Assembly: GCA_001725415.1 (NCBI GenBank) | Contig: MEGH01000010.1 | Coordinates: forward strand, 51,677-115,676 | Source of the DNA: Pseudonocardia sp. SCN 73-27 | GTDB taxonomy: Bacteria; Actinomycetota; Actinomycetes; Mycobacteriales; Pseudonocardiaceae | Direction: 5' to 3' | Length of the DNA stretch: 64,000 nt | Shown: in pieces, positions 30,769 to 42,392 of the stretch | Layout of the letters: every line of letters begins with the position of its first letter | Position numbering within the stretch: the first letter of the stretch is position 1 | Translations under genes and position numbers: made by a program | Notes under the pieces: model-generated | What the model saw: the letters and a program-made list of their open reading frames with translations, nothing else | The model's database searches: none | What the model was told of the DNA's origin: nothing

Positions 30769-30811
30769 ACGGGGCCGGACACTGCTCTCCCGTGGCGGTG
30801 TCCGGCCCCGT
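30769..30811 (+). terminator. rpoBC terminator hairpin
   Basis: ACGGGGCCGGACAC (30769-30782) pairs with GTGTCCGGCCCCGT (30798-30811), a 14-bp stem with a 15-nt loop, starting 55 nt after the rpoC stop. No strong T-run follows. Confidence 0.75.
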
Positions 30812-31164
30812 TCGGCGTTCCCGGGCCACGCCGAGGTGTCGGGCGGATGGCGTGGCGGTGACCGTTCAGGGTCGGATTCCGTTGCCGGGCAACGGGTGCG
30901 GCGTTCGCCGCCGGGGTGGGCCGGATCACCGACCGCCCCACCCGGGTCAGCTCGGGGGCCGCGCCGCATCACCGCGTGGATCCGGCCGGTGATCGGGAAT
31001 CATTCCCCGCCCAGGGGCGTTGAGGACGTCGACAGCAGGGGATTCGCATGTCCTGAGGTGCGACGAGCGGGCGTTCGCGAGCGGCGAGCGGGTGAGTCGG
31101 CTTGCGAGGACAGCGGTCGTCGGGCACGCTGCGGGGACCCAGCGTCGCCGACATCGGACCCGTT
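30812..31164. other. Intergenic stretch between rpoC terminator and str promoter
   Basis: About 350 bp without a gene I can support; reading frames across it lack ribosome binding sites and start signals. No repeat or structured element was recognised. Confidence 0.5.
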
Positions 31165-31194
31165 TTGACCCTCTCGTCAGAGGGCGGGTACTCT
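31165..31194 (+). promoter_or_regulatory. str operon (rpsL) promoter
   Basis: TTGACC (31165-31170), 18-bp spacer, TACTCT (31189-31194). A 6-bp dyad CCCTCT-CGTC-AGAGGG (31169-31184) overlaps the -35 and spacer. Transcription would start near 31201, giving a ~250-nt leader. Confidence 0.7.
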
Positions 31195-31340
31195 GTTGTC
31201 TTGCGCTCGACCATGGTCGGGTAGCTCCGTGTGCTGTCGTCCCGGCGCGCCGGCCCCCCGGGGTTCTGGCAGTGCCGATCGGTCCAGCCGCGGCCGCTCG
31301 GACTCCCGTCAGGGTTTCCCCGCCCTGGAGTGGGGTTCAC

Positions 31341-31449
31341 CGAGCGCGACACGCCCGACCTCGGGATACGGGAGCCTCCGGGTTCCTCGTGCCCCGGGCA
31401 GAACGAGCAAGTACAGCCGAGCACGCCGACGGGAAGAAGCACACGGTCC
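31341..31449 (+). promoter_or_regulatory. rpsL leader segment shared with the rpsJ leader
   Basis: Positions 31341-31363 are identical over 23 nt to 35940-35962 upstream of rpsJ; the core is GCGACACGCCCGACC. Similarity appears to continue weakly (GGAGCC shortly downstream in both). Probably a conserved RNA element or processing site of ribosomal-protein operons. Confidence 0.6.
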
Positions 31450-31824
31450 ATGCCCACGATCCAGCAGCTGGTCCGCAAGGGCCGCCAGGACAAGGTCGCC
31501 AAGACCAAGACCGCCGCGCTCAAGGGAAGCCCCCAGCGCCGCGGGGTCTGCACGCGCGTGTACACGACGACCCCCAAGAAGCCGAACTCCGCGCTGCGCA
31601 AGGTCGCCCGCGTCCGCCTGTCCAGCCTGATCGAGGTCACGGCCTACATCCCGGGTGAGGGCCACAACCTGCAGGAGCACAGCATCGTGCTCGTTCGCGG
31701 CGGCCGTGTGAAGGACCTGCCCGGCGTCCGCTACAAGATCGTCCGCGGTTCGCTCGACACGCAGGGCGTGAAGAACCGCAAGCAGGCCCGCAGCCGGTAC
31801 GGCGCGAAGAAGGAGAAGAGCTGA
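31450..31824 (+). CDS. rpsL: 30S ribosomal protein S12
   Basis: The 124-residue decoding-centre protein has K43 ([12 protein letters not shown]) and K88 ([10 protein letters not shown]), the streptomycin-sensitive residues, and the conserved [11 protein letters not shown] loop. First gene of the str operon. The TGA shares its A with the rpsG ATG. Confidence 0.98.
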   Translation: MPTIQQLVRKGRQDKVAKTKTAALKGSPQRRGVCTRVYTTTPKKPNSALRKVARVRLSSLIEVTAYIPGEGHNLQEHSIVLVRGGRVKDLPGVRYKIVRGSLDTQGVKNRKQARSRYGAKKEKS

Positions 31825-32294
31825 TGCCCCGCAAGGGTCCCGCCCCGAAGCGGCCGTTGGTCTCCGACCCCGTGTTCAGCTCACCGCTGGTCACCCAGCT
31901 GGTGAACAAGGTCCTCAAGGACGGCAAGCGCTCCCTCGCCGAGCGCATCGTGTACGCCGCGCTCGAGGGCACCCGGGAGAAGACCGGCACCGACCCCGTC
32001 GTGACGCTGAAGCGCGCGCTGGACAACGTCAAGCCGGCCCTCGAGGTCCGCAGCCGCCGTGTCGGTGGCGCGACCTACCAGGTCCCGGTCGAGGTCCGCG
32101 CCACCCGGCAGACCACGCTGGGCCTGCGCTGGCTGGTGTCGTACGCCGGGCAGCGCCGCGAGAAGACCATGGTCGAGCGACTCATGAACGAGCTCCTCGA
32201 CGCGAGCAACGGCCTCGGCGCCAGCGTCAAGCGGCGCGAGGACATGCACAAGATGGCGGAGTCCAACAAGGCCTTCGCCCACTACCGCTGGTGA
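31824..32294 (+). CDS. rpsG: 30S ribosomal protein S7
   Basis: The 156-residue primary 16S rRNA-binding protein nucleates the 30S head. [32 protein letters not shown] and [10 protein letters not shown] are standard. It overlaps rpsL by 1 bp; fusA follows after 44 bp. Confidence 0.98.
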   Translation: MPRKGPAPKRPLVSDPVFSSPLVTQLVNKVLKDGKRSLAERIVYAALEGTREKTGTDPVVTLKRALDNVKPALEVRSRRVGGATYQVPVEVRATRQTTLGLRWLVSYAGQRREKTMVERLMNELLDASNGLGASVKRREDMHKMAESNKAFAHYRW

Positions 32295-32338
32295 CGGGCC
32301 CGATCGTCCGCGCCAACCGCTGAGGGAGAGAGCTGACA

Positions 32339-34438
32339 GTGGCACGGGACGTGCTGACGGACCTGGGCAAGGTCCGCAACATCGGCATCATGGCGCACAT
32401 CGATGCCGGCAAGACCACCACCACCGAGCGGATCCTGTTCTACACCGGGATCAACTACAAGATCGGTGAGGTCCACGACGGCGCGGCCACGATGGACTGG
32501 ATGGAGGAGGAGCAGAAGCGCGGCATCACGATCACGTCCGCCGCGACCACCTGCTTCTGGAAAGACCACCAGATCAACCTGATCGACACCCCCGGGCACG
32601 TCGACTTCACCGTCGAGGTGGAGCGGAACCTGCGGGTGCTCGACGGGGCCGTGGCCGTGTTCGACGGCAAGGAGGGGGTCGAGCCGCAGTCCGAGCAGGT
32701 CTGGCGGCAGGCCACCAAGTACGACGTCCCCCGCATCTGCTTCGTCAACAAGATGGACAAGCTGGGCGCGGACTTCTACTTCACCGTCGGCACGATCCAG
32801 GACCGGCTCGGCGCCAAGCCGCTGCCGATCCAGCTGCCCATCGGCTCGGAGAACGACTTCATCGGCGTCATCGACCTGGTCGAGATGCGCGCCCTCACGT
32901 GGCGCGGCGAGGTCCAGAAGGGCGAGGACTACGCCGTCGAGGAGATCCCGGCCGACCTCAAGGACCGCGCGGAGGAGTACCGCACCGCGCTGGTCGAGGC
33001 CGTAGCCGAGACCGACGACGACCTCATGGAGGCATACCTCGGCGGCGAGGAGTTCACCGTCGAGCAGATCAAGCAGGGCATCCGCAAGATCGTGAACCTG
33101 CGCAGCGCGTACCCCGTGCTGTGTGGTTCGGCGTTCAAGAACAAGGGCGTCCAGCCCCTGCTCGACGCGGTGATCGACTTCCTGCCGTCGCCGATCGACC
33201 TCCCGCCCGTCGAGGGCACGCTGACCGACGGGGAGACCCCGGCCAGCCGCAAGCCCGAGAAGGAGGAGCCGTTCTCGGCCCTGGCCTTCAAGATCGCTGC
33301 GCACCCGTTCTTCGGCAAGCTGACCTACATCCGGGTGTACTCGGGTCGGGTCGCCTCCGGCGCCCAGGTCGTGAACTCGACCAAGGACCGCAAGGAGCGC
33401 ATCGGGAAGATCTTCCAGATGCACGCCAACAAGGAGAACCCGGTCGACGAGGCCCTCGTCGGCCACATCTACGCGGTCATCGGCCTCAAGGACACCACCA
33501 CCGGTGACACCCTGAGCGACCCGCAGAAGCCGATCGTGCTCGAGTCGATGACGTTCCCGGACCCGGTCATCCAGGTCGCGGTGGAGCCGAAGACGAAGGC
33601 CGACCAGGAGAAGCTGTCGACGGCGATCCAGAAGCTCGCCGAGGAGGACCCGACGTTCCAGGTCTCCCTCGACGACGAGACGGGTCAGACCATCCTCGCC
33701 GGCATGGGTGAGCTGCACCTCGAGGTGCTGGTGAACCGCATGAAGAGCGAGTTCAAGGTCGAGGCCAACATCGGCAAGCCGCAGGTCGCGTACCGGGAGA
33801 CCATCCGCAGGACGGTCGACAAGTACGAGTACACGCACAAGAAGCAGACCGGTGGTTCGGGTCAGTTCGCCCGCGTCATCATCAAGCTCGAGCCGCTCGA
33901 CACGGCCGATGGTGCGCTGTACGAGTTCGACAACAAGGTCACCGGCGGTCGCGTCCCGCGCGAGTACATCCCGTCGGTCGACGCCGGTGCCCAGGACGCC
34001 ATGCAGTACGGCGTGCTGGCCGGCTACCCGCTCACGGGCATCAAGCTGACGCTGCTCGACGGCCAGTACCACGAGGTCGACTCCTCGGAGATGGCCTTCA
34101 AGGTCGCCGGCTCGATGGCGCTCAAGGAGGCGGCCCGCAAGGCGGACCCCGCCATCCTCGAGCCGATGATGGCCGTCGAGGTCACCACGCCCGAGGACTA
34201 CATGGGCGACGTGATCGGCGACCTGAACTCCCGCCGTGGCCAGATCCAGGCCATGGAGGAGCGGGCCGGCGCCCGGATCGTCAAGGCGCTCGTCCCGCTG
34301 TCGGAGATGTTCGGCTACGTCGGCGACCTCCGGTCGCGGACCCAGGGCCGGGCCAACTACACGATGGTCTTCGACTCCTACGCGGAGGTTCCGACCAACG
34401 TGGCCAAGGAGATCATCGCGAAGGCGACGGGCGAGTAA
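32339..34438 (+). CDS. fusA: Elongation factor G
   Basis: The 699-residue translocase GTPase has G1 AHIDAGKTT (19-27), switch-2 DTPGHVDF and NKMD for guanine specificity, followed by domains II-V of normal length. It drives tRNA-mRNA translocation and ribosome recycling. GTG 32339 has GAGGGAGAG upstream. It lies between rpsG and tuf, with a hairpin before tuf. Confidence 0.98.
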   Translation: MARDVLTDLGKVRNIGIMAHIDAGKTTTTERILFYTGINYKIGEVHDGAATMDWMEEEQKRGITITSAATTCFWKDHQINLIDTPGHVDFTVEVERNLRVLDGAVAVFDGKEGVEPQSEQVWRQATKYDVPRICFVNKMDKLGADFYFTVGTIQDRLGAKPLPIQLPIGSENDFIGVIDLVEMRALTWRGEVQKGEDYAVEEIPADLKDRAEEYRTALVEAVAETDDDLMEAYLGGEEFTVEQIKQGIRKIVNLRSAYPVLCGSAFKNKGVQPLLDAVIDFLPSPIDLPPVEGTLTDGETPASRKPEKEEPFSALAFKIAAHPFFGKLTYIRVYSGRVASGAQVVNSTKDRKERIGKIFQMHANKENPVDEALVGHIYAVIGLKDTTTGDTLSDPQKPIVLESMTFPDPVIQVAVEPKTKADQEKLSTAIQKLAEEDPTFQVSLDDETGQTILAGMGELHLEVLVNRMKSEFKVEANIGKPQVAYRETIRRTVDKYEYTHKKQTGGSGQFARVIIKLEPLDTADGALYEFDNKVTGGRVPREYIPSVDAGAQDAMQYGVLAGYPLTGIKLTLLDGQYHEVDSSEMAFKVAGSMALKEAARKADPAILEPMMAVEVTTPEDYMGDVIGDLNSRRGQIQAMEERAGARIVKALVPLSEMFGYVGDLRSRTQGRANYTMVFDSYAEVPTNVAKEIIAKATGE

Positions 34439-34446
34439 GAGGCTCC

Positions 34447-34473
34447 GGCCGCGGACCTGTAAGGTCCGCGGCC
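34447..34473 (+). terminator. Hairpin between fusA and tuf
   Basis: GGCCGCGGACCT (34447-34458) and AGGTCCGCGGCC (34462-34473) form a perfect 12-bp stem with a 3-nt loop, 9 nt after the fusA stop. It may attenuate read-through into tuf, or process the transcript so that tuf can be expressed separately. Confidence 0.65.
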
Positions 34474-34579
34474 CGGTGGCTCGTCACCCGTCACCACCCG
34501 GCGCCGGACCCCGGCTCCACCCCCCAAGACCTGCCGTCAGCACGGCGGACACAAGTACTCAGTCCAGGAGGACACTGCA

Positions 34580-35773
34580 GTGGCGAAGGCGAAGTTCGAG
34601 CGGACCAAGCCGCACGTCAACATCGGCACCATCGGTCACATCGACCACGGCAAGACCACGCTGACGGCGGCCATCACCAAGGTTCTGCACGACAAGTACC
34701 CGGACCTCAACGAGGCCTCGGCGTTCGAGAACATCGACAAGGCTCCCGAGGAGCGTCAGCGCGGCATCACGATCTCGATCGCGCACGTCGAGTACCAGAC
34801 CGAGAAGCGGCACTACGCGCACGTCGACTGCCCCGGTCACGCCGACTACATCAAGAACATGATCACCGGTGCGGCGCAGATGGACGGCGCCATCCTGGTG
34901 GTCGCGGCGACCGACGGCCCGATGCCCCAGACGCGTGAGCACGTGCTGCTCGCCCGCCAGGTCGGTGTGCCCTACATCGTGGTCGCGCTGAACAAGGCCG
35001 ACATGGTCGACGACGAGGAGATCCTCGAGCTCGTCGAGCTGGAGGTCCGCGAGCTGCTGTCGTCGCAGGAGTACCCGGGCGACGACCTGCCGATCGTCCG
35101 CGTCTCGGCGCTCAAGGCCCTCGAGGGCGACGCCGAGTGGGGCGCCAAGCTCCTCGAGCTCATGGACGCGGTCGACGAGTCGATCCCGGAGCCCGAGCGC
35201 GACACCGACAAGCCGTTCCTCATGCCGATCGAGGACGTCTTCACGATCACCGGTCGCGGCACGGTCGTCACCGGCCGTATCGAGCGCGGCATCGTCAAGG
35301 TCAACGAGACCGTCGAGATCGTCGGCATCCGCGAGAAGAGCACCTCGACCACCGTCACCGGTGTCGAGATGTTCCGCAAGCTGCTCGACGAGGGTCGCGC
35401 CGGTGAGAACGTCGGCCTGCTGCTGCGCGGCATCAAGCGCGAGGACGTCGAGCGCGGCCAGGTCGTCGTGAAGCCGGGCTCGATCACCCCGCACACCGAG
35501 TTCGAGGGTCAGGTCTACATCCTGTCCAAGGACGAGGGTGGTCGGCACACGCCGTTCTTCAACAACTACCGCCCGCAGTTCTACTTCCGTACCACGGACG
35601 TGACGGGCGTCGTGACCCTGCCTTCGGGCACCGAGATGGTCATGCCCGGCGACAACACCACCATGAGCGTCGCGCTGATCCAGCCGATCGCCATGGAGGA
35701 GGGCCTGCAGTTCGCCATCCGTGAGGGTGGTCGGACCGTCGGCGCCGGCCAGGTCACCAAGATCAACAAGTAA
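34580..35773 (+). CDS. tuf: Elongation factor Tu
   Basis: The 397-residue GTPase delivers aminoacyl-tRNA to the ribosome. G1 GHIDHGKT (19-26), DCPGHADY and NKAD are intact and all three domains are complete. GTG 34580 has AGGAGGACA upstream. Last gene of the str operon, followed by a 14-bp hairpin. Confidence 0.98.
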   Translation: MAKAKFERTKPHVNIGTIGHIDHGKTTLTAAITKVLHDKYPDLNEASAFENIDKAPEERQRGITISIAHVEYQTEKRHYAHVDCPGHADYIKNMITGAAQMDGAILVVAATDGPMPQTREHVLLARQVGVPYIVVALNKADMVDDEEILELVELEVRELLSSQEYPGDDLPIVRVSALKALEGDAEWGAKLLELMDAVDESIPEPERDTDKPFLMPIEDVFTITGRGTVVTGRIERGIVKVNETVEIVGIREKSTSTTVTGVEMFRKLLDEGRAGENVGLLLRGIKREDVERGQVVVKPGSITPHTEFEGQVYILSKDEGGRHTPFFNNYRPQFYFRTTDVTGVVTLPSGTEMVMPGDNTTMSVALIQPIAMEEGLQFAIREGGRTVGAGQVTKINK

Positions 35774-35833
35774 GTACCCCCGGTTGGGGAGGCCGCACAG
35801 CCGTGTGGCATCCTTGACGGGTTGCGCGTCGAC

Positions 35834-35866
35834 CGCGGCGCGCGGGACCTGTTCCCGCGCGCCGCG
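35834..35866 (+). terminator. tuf terminator hairpin
   Basis: A 14-bp GC-rich stem, 35834-35847 with 35853-35866 and a 5-nt loop, begins 60 nt after the tuf stop. It separates the str and S10 operons. Confidence 0.75.
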
Positions 35867-35939
35867 TTCGATGCCAGCCCCCAGAAAGCTCTCGAGCATC
35901 CCCCGTGGATGCACGTGACCCGGGGACCAGTCTGCAGGA

Positions 35940-36123
35940 CGAGCGCGACACGCCCGACCTCGTGGACCGGAGCCCAGGGAGTGAGACCTGAACAGAGCGC
36001 GAGCCCACGGCGGATGTCGTACGGACATCGGCGCAGAGGCACGAATTCGGGTGCGGGGCTCCTCCGCGGGCGCTACCCGGTGGACCGTGAAGCAGCGGTA
36101 GGAAGAAGAGGACGACCGAGGAC
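35940..36123 (+). promoter_or_regulatory. rpsJ (S10 operon) leader
   Basis: The leader begins with the 23-nt block shared with the rpsL leader (35940-35962). No convincing -35/-10 pair was found between the tuf hairpin and this block, so the promoter is not assigned. The leader may mediate S10-operon control, as L4 does in other bacteria, but no L4 site can be claimed from sequence. Confidence 0.55.
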
Positions 36124-36429
36124 ATGGCGGGACAGAAGATCCGCATCAGGCTCAAGGCCTACGACCACGAGGCAATCGACGCGTCCGCTCGCAAGATCGT
36201 CGAGACGGTGACGCGTACCGGTGCCCGGGTCGTCGGGCCGGTGCCGCTGCCGACCGAGAAGAACGTGTACTGCGTCATCCGCTCGCCGCACAAGTACAAG
36301 GACTCGCGCGAGCACTTCGAGATGCGCACGCACAAGCGGCTGATCGACATCCTCGACCCGACGCCGAAGACGGTCGACGCGCTCATGCGCATCGACCTGC
36401 CGGCCAGCGTCGACGTGAACATCCAGTAG
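36124..36429 (+). CDS. rpsJ: 30S ribosomal protein S10
   Basis: The 101-residue 30S head protein also binds NusB/NusG-type transcription factors in other bacteria. [21 protein letters not shown] and [13 protein letters not shown] are standard. First gene of the S10 operon, ATG 36124 preceded by a GGAAGAAGAGGACGACCGAGG purine tract (length 21, here partly described). rplC follows after 13 bp. Confidence 0.97.
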   Translation: MAGQKIRIRLKAYDHEAIDASARKIVETVTRTGARVVGPVPLPTEKNVYCVIRSPHKYKDSREHFEMRTHKRLIDILDPTPKTVDALMRIDLPASVDVNIQ

Positions 36430-36442
36430 GGCTGACCAGGCG

Positions 36443-37096
36443 ATGACTGACAGGCAGATCACCGGGATCCTGGGCAAGAAGCTCGGGATGACCCAGGTAT
36501 TCGACGAGAACAACCGGGTCGTCCCGGTCACCGTGGTCCAGGCCGGACCCAACGTGGTGACCCAGATCCGAACCCAGGAGACCGACGGCTACGTCGCCGT
36601 CCAGCTGGCCTACGGCGCGGTCGACCCGCGCCGGGTGAACAAGCCCGAGACGGGCCACTTCGCCAAGGCCGGCGTCACGCCGCGGCGCTACACCGTCGAG
36701 CTGCGCACGACCGACGCGGGCGAGTACTCGCTCGGCCAGGAGATCACCGCCGAGGCCTTCGAGGCCGGCGCCCTGGTCGATGTCGTCGGCACCAGCAAGG
36801 GCAAGGGCTACGCCGGTGTCATGAAGCGGCACAACTTCAAGGGCCTCGGCGCCAGCCACGGCACCCAGCGCAAGCACCGCTCGCCGGGTTCCATCGGCGG
36901 CTGCGCGACCCCGGGTCGTGTCTTCAAGGGCCTGCGGATGGCCGGTCGCATGGGTTCGGTGCGCGTCACCACCCAGAGCCTGACCGTCCACCGGGTCGAC
37001 GCCGAGCGCGGCCTGCTGCTGATCAAGGGCGCTGTGCCCGGTCCGCGCGGCGGCCTCGTCGTCGTCAAGACGGCCGCGAAGGGTGGTGTGCAGTAA
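36443..37096 (+). CDS. rplC: 50S ribosomal protein L3
   Basis: The 217-residue L3 is an early 23S rRNA-binding assembly protein reaching toward the peptidyl transferase centre. [31 protein letters not shown] and the loop [12 protein letters not shown] are standard. The stop overlaps the rplD start by one base. Confidence 0.97.
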   Translation: MTDRQITGILGKKLGMTQVFDENNRVVPVTVVQAGPNVVTQIRTQETDGYVAVQLAYGAVDPRRVNKPETGHFAKAGVTPRRYTVELRTTDAGEYSLGQEITAEAFEAGALVDVVGTSKGKGYAGVMKRHNFKGLGASHGTQRKHRSPGSIGGCATPGRVFKGLRMAGRMGSVRVTTQSLTVHRVDAERGLLLIKGAVPGPRGGLVVVKTAAKGGVQ

Positions 37097-38031
37097 TGAC
37101 TTCCTCTGGGACCTCGGTCGAGGTCAAGAACGCCGAGGGCAAGGCTGACGGCAACGTCGACCTGCCCGGCCACGTCTTCGACGTGACGGCGAACATCCCG
37201 CTGATGCACCAGGTCGTCGTGGCCCAGCAGGCCGCGGCCCGCCAGGGCACGCACAGCACCAAGACCCGCGGCGAGGTCCGCGGCGGTGGGCGCAAGCCGT
37301 ACCGCCAGAAGGGCACCGGCCGCGCCCGTCAGGGCTCGGTGCGCGCGCCGCAGTTCACCGGTGGTGGCGTCGTCCACGGCCCCACACCGCGCGACTACTC
37401 GCAGCGGACCCCGAAGAAGATGAAGGCCGCCGCCCTGCGTGGCGCCCTCTCCGACCGGGCCCGTGGCGGTCGCGTGCACGTGGTGTCCGGCCTCGTCGGT
37501 GGGGACACCCCGTCGACCAAGGCTGCGCGCCAGGCCCTCGAGGCCGTCGTCGGCGCCGAGTCGCGCGGCGTTCTCGTCGTCGTCGGCCGCGACGACTCGG
37601 TGAACCTGTTGAGCCTGCGCAACCTGCCGCAGGTGCACCTCATCGCCCCCGACCAGCTCAACACGTACGACGTGCTGGTCAACGACGACGTCGTGTTCAC
37701 GTCGGAGTCGCTCGAGGCGTTCCTCGCCGGCCCGGTCGCGGCCGCGCCGTCGAAGCGTCGCGCCGCGAAGATCGGCCTGCTGAAGGCCGCGTCCGGTGAC
37801 GCCGCCCCGCACGGATCGGGCAGCCACGCGCCGCTCGACGACGTGTCGGTCGCGCCCGAGGGATTCCCGATCAAGGGCAACGAGGACTCGAAGCTGTACC
37901 ACGTGCCGGGCTCCGCCTTCTACGACCGCACGGTCGCCGAGGTGTGGTTCGCCACCGCGGCTGACGCCGAGGCCGCGGGCTTCGCTCTGCCGCCGTCACA
38001 GCGCAAGGTCGCTGAGGAGGAGAGCAAGTGA
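37096..38031 (+). CDS. rplD: 50S ribosomal protein L4 with a fused C-terminal module
   Basis: Residues ~1-230 are a normal L4, with the exit-tunnel loop [19 protein letters not shown] (64-82). At 311 residues the protein is about 85-95 longer than usual. Residues 242-304 form a separate module ([38 protein letters not shown]) that recurs at the end of L17 in this window, 46/63 identical by hand alignment. The module resembles the sunset-domain pattern found in actinobacterial proteins. L4 binds 23S rRNA and shapes the tunnel; the module's role is unknown. The stop overlaps rplW by 4 bp. Confidence 0.95.
   Translation: MTSSGTSVEVKNAEGKADGNVDLPGHVFDVTANIPLMHQVVVAQQAAARQGTHSTKTRGEVRGGGRKPYRQKGTGRARQGSVRAPQFTGGGVVHGPTPRDYSQRTPKKMKAAALRGALSDRARGGRVHVVSGLVGGDTPSTKAARQALEAVVGAESRGVLVVVGRDDSVNLLSLRNLPQVHLIAPDQLNTYDVLVNDDVVFTSESLEAFLAGPVAAAPSKRRAAKIGLLKAASGDAAPHGSGSHAPLDDVSVAPEGFPIKGNEDSKLYHVPGSAFYDRTVAEVWFATAADAEAAGFALPPSQRKVAEEESK
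37819..38007 (+). repeat. Coding segment for the L4 copy of the shared module
   Basis: Codons 242-304 of rplD. The amino acid sequence is strongly similar to rplQ codons 166-228 (54316-54504), including the linker GSHAPLDD. At nucleotide level several blocks are near-identical, for example around TTCTACGACCGCAC in both. Confidence 0.9.
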
Positions 38032-38327
38032 TCGCCGATCCGCGCGACATCCTGCTCGCGCCGGTGGTGTCGGAGAAGAGCTACGGGCTGCTCGACGAGC
38101 GCCAGTACACCTTCGTCGTCCGCCCGGACGCGAACAAGACCGAGATCAAGATCGCCGTGGAGAAGGTGTTCGGGGTCAAGGTGCTCAGCGTCAACACGCT
38201 GAACCGCCCGGGCAAGCGCAAGCGCTCCCGCACCGGCTACGGCAAGCGCAAGGACACCAAGCGCGCGATCGTCACGCTGTCCGAGGACAGCAAGGCGATC
38301 GACGTGTTCGGCGGCCGGGCGAGCTGA
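38028..38327 (+). CDS. rplW: 50S ribosomal protein L23
   Basis: The 99-residue protein sits at the polypeptide exit and docks trigger factor and SRP in other bacteria. [20 protein letters not shown] and the basic [19 protein letters not shown] loop are standard. GTG 38028 overlaps the rplD TGA; GAGGAGGAGAG upstream lies inside rplD. Confidence 0.97.
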   Translation: MIADPRDILLAPVVSEKSYGLLDERQYTFVVRPDANKTEIKIAVEKVFGVKVLSVNTLNRPGKRKRSRTGYGKRKDTKRAIVTLSEDSKAIDVFGGRAS

Positions 38328-38343
38328 GGGAGCGAGCAGACCC

Positions 38344-39177
38344 ATGGGCATCCGCAAGTACAAGCCGACGACCCCCGGTCGTCGTGGTTCGAGCGTCTCG
38401 GACTTCGCCGAGATCACCCGCTCGACGCCGGAGAAGTCGCTGCTGCGTCCCCTGCACAACAAGGGTGGCCGCAACGCGCACGGCAAGGTGACCGCCCGCC
38501 ACCAGGGCGGCGGCCACAAGCGTGCGTACCGGCTGATCGACTTCCGTCGCAACGACAAGGACGGCGTGCCGGCCAAGGTCGCGCACATCGAGTACGACCC
38601 CAACCGGACCTCGCGCATCGCGCTGCTGCACTACGCGGACGGCGAGAAGCGCTACATCCTCGCGCCGGCGAAGCTCAAGCAGGGCGACGTCGTCGAGGCG
38701 GGGCCGAAGTCCGACATCAAGGTCGGCAACAACCTGCCGCTGCGCAACATCCCGACCGGCACCGTGGTGCACGCGATCGAGCTCCGCCCCGGCGGCGGCG
38801 CGAAGATCGCCCGCTCCGCGGGGTCGAGCGTGCAGCTGGTCGCCAAGGACGGGCCCTACGCGCAGCTGCGCATGCCGTCCGGTGAGATCCGCAACGTCGA
38901 CGTGCGCTGCCGCGCCACCATCGGCGAGGTGGGCAACAGCGAGCACTCCAACATCAACTGGGGCAAGGCCGGCCGCATGCGGTGGAAGGGCAAGCGCCCG
39001 ACCGTCCGCGGTGTCGCCATGAACCCGGTCGACCACCCGCACGGTGGTGGTGAGGGCAAGACCTCCGGTGGTCGCCACCCGGTCAACCCCAACGGCAAGC
39101 CCGAGGGGCGTACCCGCCGCACCAAGCCGTCCGACAAGTTGATCGTCCGCCGGCGCCGTACCGGCAAGAAGCGCTGA
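38344..39177 (+). CDS. rplB: 50S ribosomal protein L2
   Basis: The 277-residue L2 is needed for subunit association and peptidyl transferase centre assembly. It has [19 protein letters not shown] and the C-terminal [19 protein letters not shown] with its conserved histidine. It starts 16 bp after rplW. Confidence 0.98.
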   Translation: MGIRKYKPTTPGRRGSSVSDFAEITRSTPEKSLLRPLHNKGGRNAHGKVTARHQGGGHKRAYRLIDFRRNDKDGVPAKVAHIEYDPNRTSRIALLHYADGEKRYILAPAKLKQGDVVEAGPKSDIKVGNNLPLRNIPTGTVVHAIELRPGGGAKIARSAGSSVQLVAKDGPYAQLRMPSGEIRNVDVRCRATIGEVGNSEHSNINWGKAGRMRWKGKRPTVRGVAMNPVDHPHGGGEGKTSGGRHPVNPNGKPEGRTRRTKPSDKLIVRRRRTGKKR

Positions 39178-39193
39178 GCAGGGAGGTAAAGAC

Positions 39194-39475
39194 ATGCCGC
39201 GCAGCCTGAAGAAGGGCCCGTTCGTGGACGACCACCTGCTCAAGAAGGTGGACGCGCTCAACGAGTCGGGCAAGAAGACCGTCATCCGGACCTGGTCCCG
39301 GCGGTCCACGATCATCCCCGACATGATCGGCCACACGATTGCGGTGCACGACGGCCGCAAGCACGTGCCGGTGTTCGTGTCGGACGCGATGGTCGGCCAC
39401 AAGCTGGGGGAGTTCGCGCCCACGCGGACCTTCCGTGGCCACATCAAGGACGACCGCAAAGCGCGTCGGCGCTGA
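39194..39475 (+). CDS. rpsS: 30S ribosomal protein S19
   Basis: The 93-residue 30S head protein begins [19 protein letters not shown] and has [26 protein letters not shown] precedes the ATG. Spaced 16 bp after rplB. Confidence 0.98.
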   Translation: MPRSLKKGPFVDDHLLKKVDALNESGKKTVIRTWSRRSTIIPDMIGHTIAVHDGRKHVPVFVSDAMVGHKLGEFAPTRTFRGHIKDDRKARRR

Positions 39476-39510
39476 GCGGCCCGAGTAGCGACTAGGAGAG
39501 GTGGAGAGAC

Positions 39511-40760
<1,250 letters not shown>

Positions 40761-40763
40761 GCC

Positions 40764-41183
40764 ATGCTGATCCCGCGCAAGGTGAAGCACCGCAAGCAGC
40801 ACCGGCCGCACCGCACCGGCGCCTCGACGGGCGGGACCCGGGTCACCTTCGGTGACTACGGCATCCAGGCCCTCGAGCCCGCCTACGTGACGAACCGGCA
40901 GATCGAGTCCGCCCGTATCGCCATCAACCGGCACATCCGCCGTGGTGGCAAGGTGTGGATCAACGTCTTCCCGGACCGGCCGCTGACCAAGAAGCCCGCC
41001 GAGACCCGCATGGGTTCCGGTAAGGGCTCGCCGGAGAAGTGGGTGACCAACGTGAAGCCCGGACGGGTGCTCTTCGAGATGAGCTTCCCGAACGAGCAGA
41101 CGGCTCGTGAGGCGCTGCGTCGCGCCATCCACAAGCTGCCCATGAAGTGCCGGATCGTGACCCGCGAGGGTGGTGACATCTGA
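40764..41183 (+). CDS. rplP: 50S ribosomal protein L16
   Basis: The 139-residue protein lies beside the A-site tRNA elbow and helps complete the peptidyl transferase centre. [19 protein letters not shown] and [13 protein letters not shown] are standard. It follows rpsC by 3 bp and overlaps rpmC by one base. Confidence 0.98.
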   Translation: MLIPRKVKHRKQHRPHRTGASTGGTRVTFGDYGIQALEPAYVTNRQIESARIAINRHIRRGGKVWINVFPDRPLTKKPAETRMGSGKGSPEKWVTNVKPGRVLFEMSFPNEQTAREALRRAIHKLPMKCRIVTREGGDI

Positions 41184-41425
41184 TGGCCTCCGCGGGTACC
41201 ACCGCTGCCGAGCTGCGCGAGCTGACCGACGAGGAGCTCGTGCTGCGCGTCAAGGAGTCCAAGGAGGAGCTGTTCAACCTCCGATTCCAGATGGCGACCG
41301 GGCAGCTGGACAACAACCGGCGGCTGCGGACCGTCCGCCACGACATCGCGCGCATCTACACGGTGATGCGCGAGCGTGAGCTGGGCCTGTCCGTCGCCCC
41401 GACCGACAACGAGGGCGCAGCATGA
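41183..41425 (+). CDS. rpmC: 50S ribosomal protein L29
   Basis: The 80-residue exit-site protein, an antiparallel helical hairpin: [20 protein letters not shown], then [13 protein letters not shown]. The stop overlaps the rpsQ start by 4 bp. Confidence 0.96.
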   Translation: MASAGTTAAELRELTDEELVLRVKESKEELFNLRFQMATGQLDNNRRLRTVRHDIARIYTVMRERELGLSVAPTDNEGAA

Positions 41426-41694
41426 GCGAGGAGAACGCCACGCAGCGCGGGGAGCGCAAGGTCCGCGAGGGACTCGTCGTGTCCGACAAGATGGACAAGA
41501 CGATCGTCGTCTCGCTCGAGGACCGCGTGAAGCACCCGCTCTACGGCAAGGTCATCCGGCGGACGAGCAAGGTCAAGGCGCACGACGAGGCCAACACGGC
41601 CGGCGTCGGCGACCGCGTCCGCCTGATGGAGACCCGACCGCTGTCCGCCACGAAGCGCTGGCGCCTGGTCGAGATCCTGGAGAAGGCGAAGTGA
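41422..41694 (+). CDS. rpsQ: 30S ribosomal protein S17
   Basis: The 90-residue OB-fold protein binds 16S rRNA early in assembly. [20 protein letters not shown] and the [19 protein letters not shown] loop are standard. ATG 41422 overlaps rpmC and the TGA overlaps rplN. Confidence 0.97.
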   Translation: MSEENATQRGERKVREGLVVSDKMDKTIVVSLEDRVKHPLYGKVIRRTSKVKAHDEANTAGVGDRVRLMETRPLSATKRWRLVEILEKAK

Positions 41695-42059
41695 TCCAGC
41701 AGGAGTCGCGTCTGCGCGTCGCCGACAACACCGGTGCCAAGGAAATCCTGTGCATCCGGGTGCTCGGCGGCTCCGGCCGACGCTACGCGGGGATCGGCGA
41801 CATCATCGTCGCCACGGTGAAGGAAGCCATCCCGGGCGCCGGGGTGAAGCGCGGTGACGTCGTCAAGGCCGTCATCGTCCGCACCGTCAAGGAACGGCGC
41901 CGACCGGATGGTTCCTACATCCGTTTCGACGAGAACGCCGCCGTGCTGATCAAGCCGGACGGCGAGCCGCGAGGGACTCGCATCTTCGGGCCCGTCGGTC
42001 GCGAGCTGCGCGACAAGCGGTTCATGAAGATCATCTCCCTCGCGCCGGAGGTGCTGTGA
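41691..42059 (+). CDS. rplN: 50S ribosomal protein L14
   Basis: The 122-residue intersubunit-bridge protein starts at GTG 41691 ([19 protein letters not shown]), the family's usual N-terminus, overlapping rpsQ by 4 bp. The end [12 protein letters not shown] is standard. In many bacteria this is the first gene of the spc operon; here it is continuous with S10. Confidence 0.97.
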   Translation: MIQQESRLRVADNTGAKEILCIRVLGGSGRRYAGIGDIIVATVKEAIPGAGVKRGDVVKAVIVRTVKERRRPDGSYIRFDENAAVLIKPDGEPRGTRIFGPVGRELRDKRFMKIISLAPEVL

Positions 42060-42061
42060 GC

Positions 42062-42391
42062 ATGAAGGTCAAGAAGGGCGACACCGTCGTGGTGATCGCC
42101 GGCAAGGACAAGGGTGCGCGGGGCAAGGTCATCCAGGCCTATCCCGACCGCGACCGCGTCCTCGTCGAGGGCGTCAACAGGATCAAGAAGCACACGCGCG
42201 TCAGCCAGAACCAGCGCGGCGCGCAATCCGGCGGCATCGTGACGCAGGAGGCCGCCATCCACGTCTCGAACGTGATGGTCGTCGACTCCGACGGCAAGCC
42301 GACCCGCGTCGGCAAGAAGGTCGTCGAGTCCGAGGACGGCGGCAAGGCCAAGCGCGTCCGGATCTCCCGCCGCACCGGGAAGGAGATCTGA
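42062..42391 (+). CDS. rplX: 50S ribosomal protein L24
   Basis: The 109-residue assembly-initiating protein contains the KOW motif [23 protein letters not shown] 42062 is chosen over GTG 42056 because GGAGGTG (42047-42053) is then 8 nt away instead of 2. rplE follows after 1 bp. Confidence 0.96.
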   Translation: MKVKKGDTVVVIAGKDKGARGKVIQAYPDRDRVLVEGVNRIKKHTRVSQNQRGAQSGGIVTQEAAIHVSNVMVVDSDGKPTRVGKKVVESEDGGKAKRVRISRRTGKEI

Positions 42392-42392
42392 C

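Noticed and set aside
30812-31164. Small genes between rpoC and rpsL
   Set aside because: Frames here have no ribosome binding site and shadow-like composition.
35814-35842. TTGACG followed by GGCGCG as an S10 operon promoter
   Set aside because: The -10 hexamer is poor and the element overlaps the tuf terminator stem, so it was not annotated.
34559-36028. 489-codon minus-strand frame opposite tuf
   Set aside because: Composition is repetitive Asp/Val/Leu/Arg, no family; tuf on the plus strand is certain.
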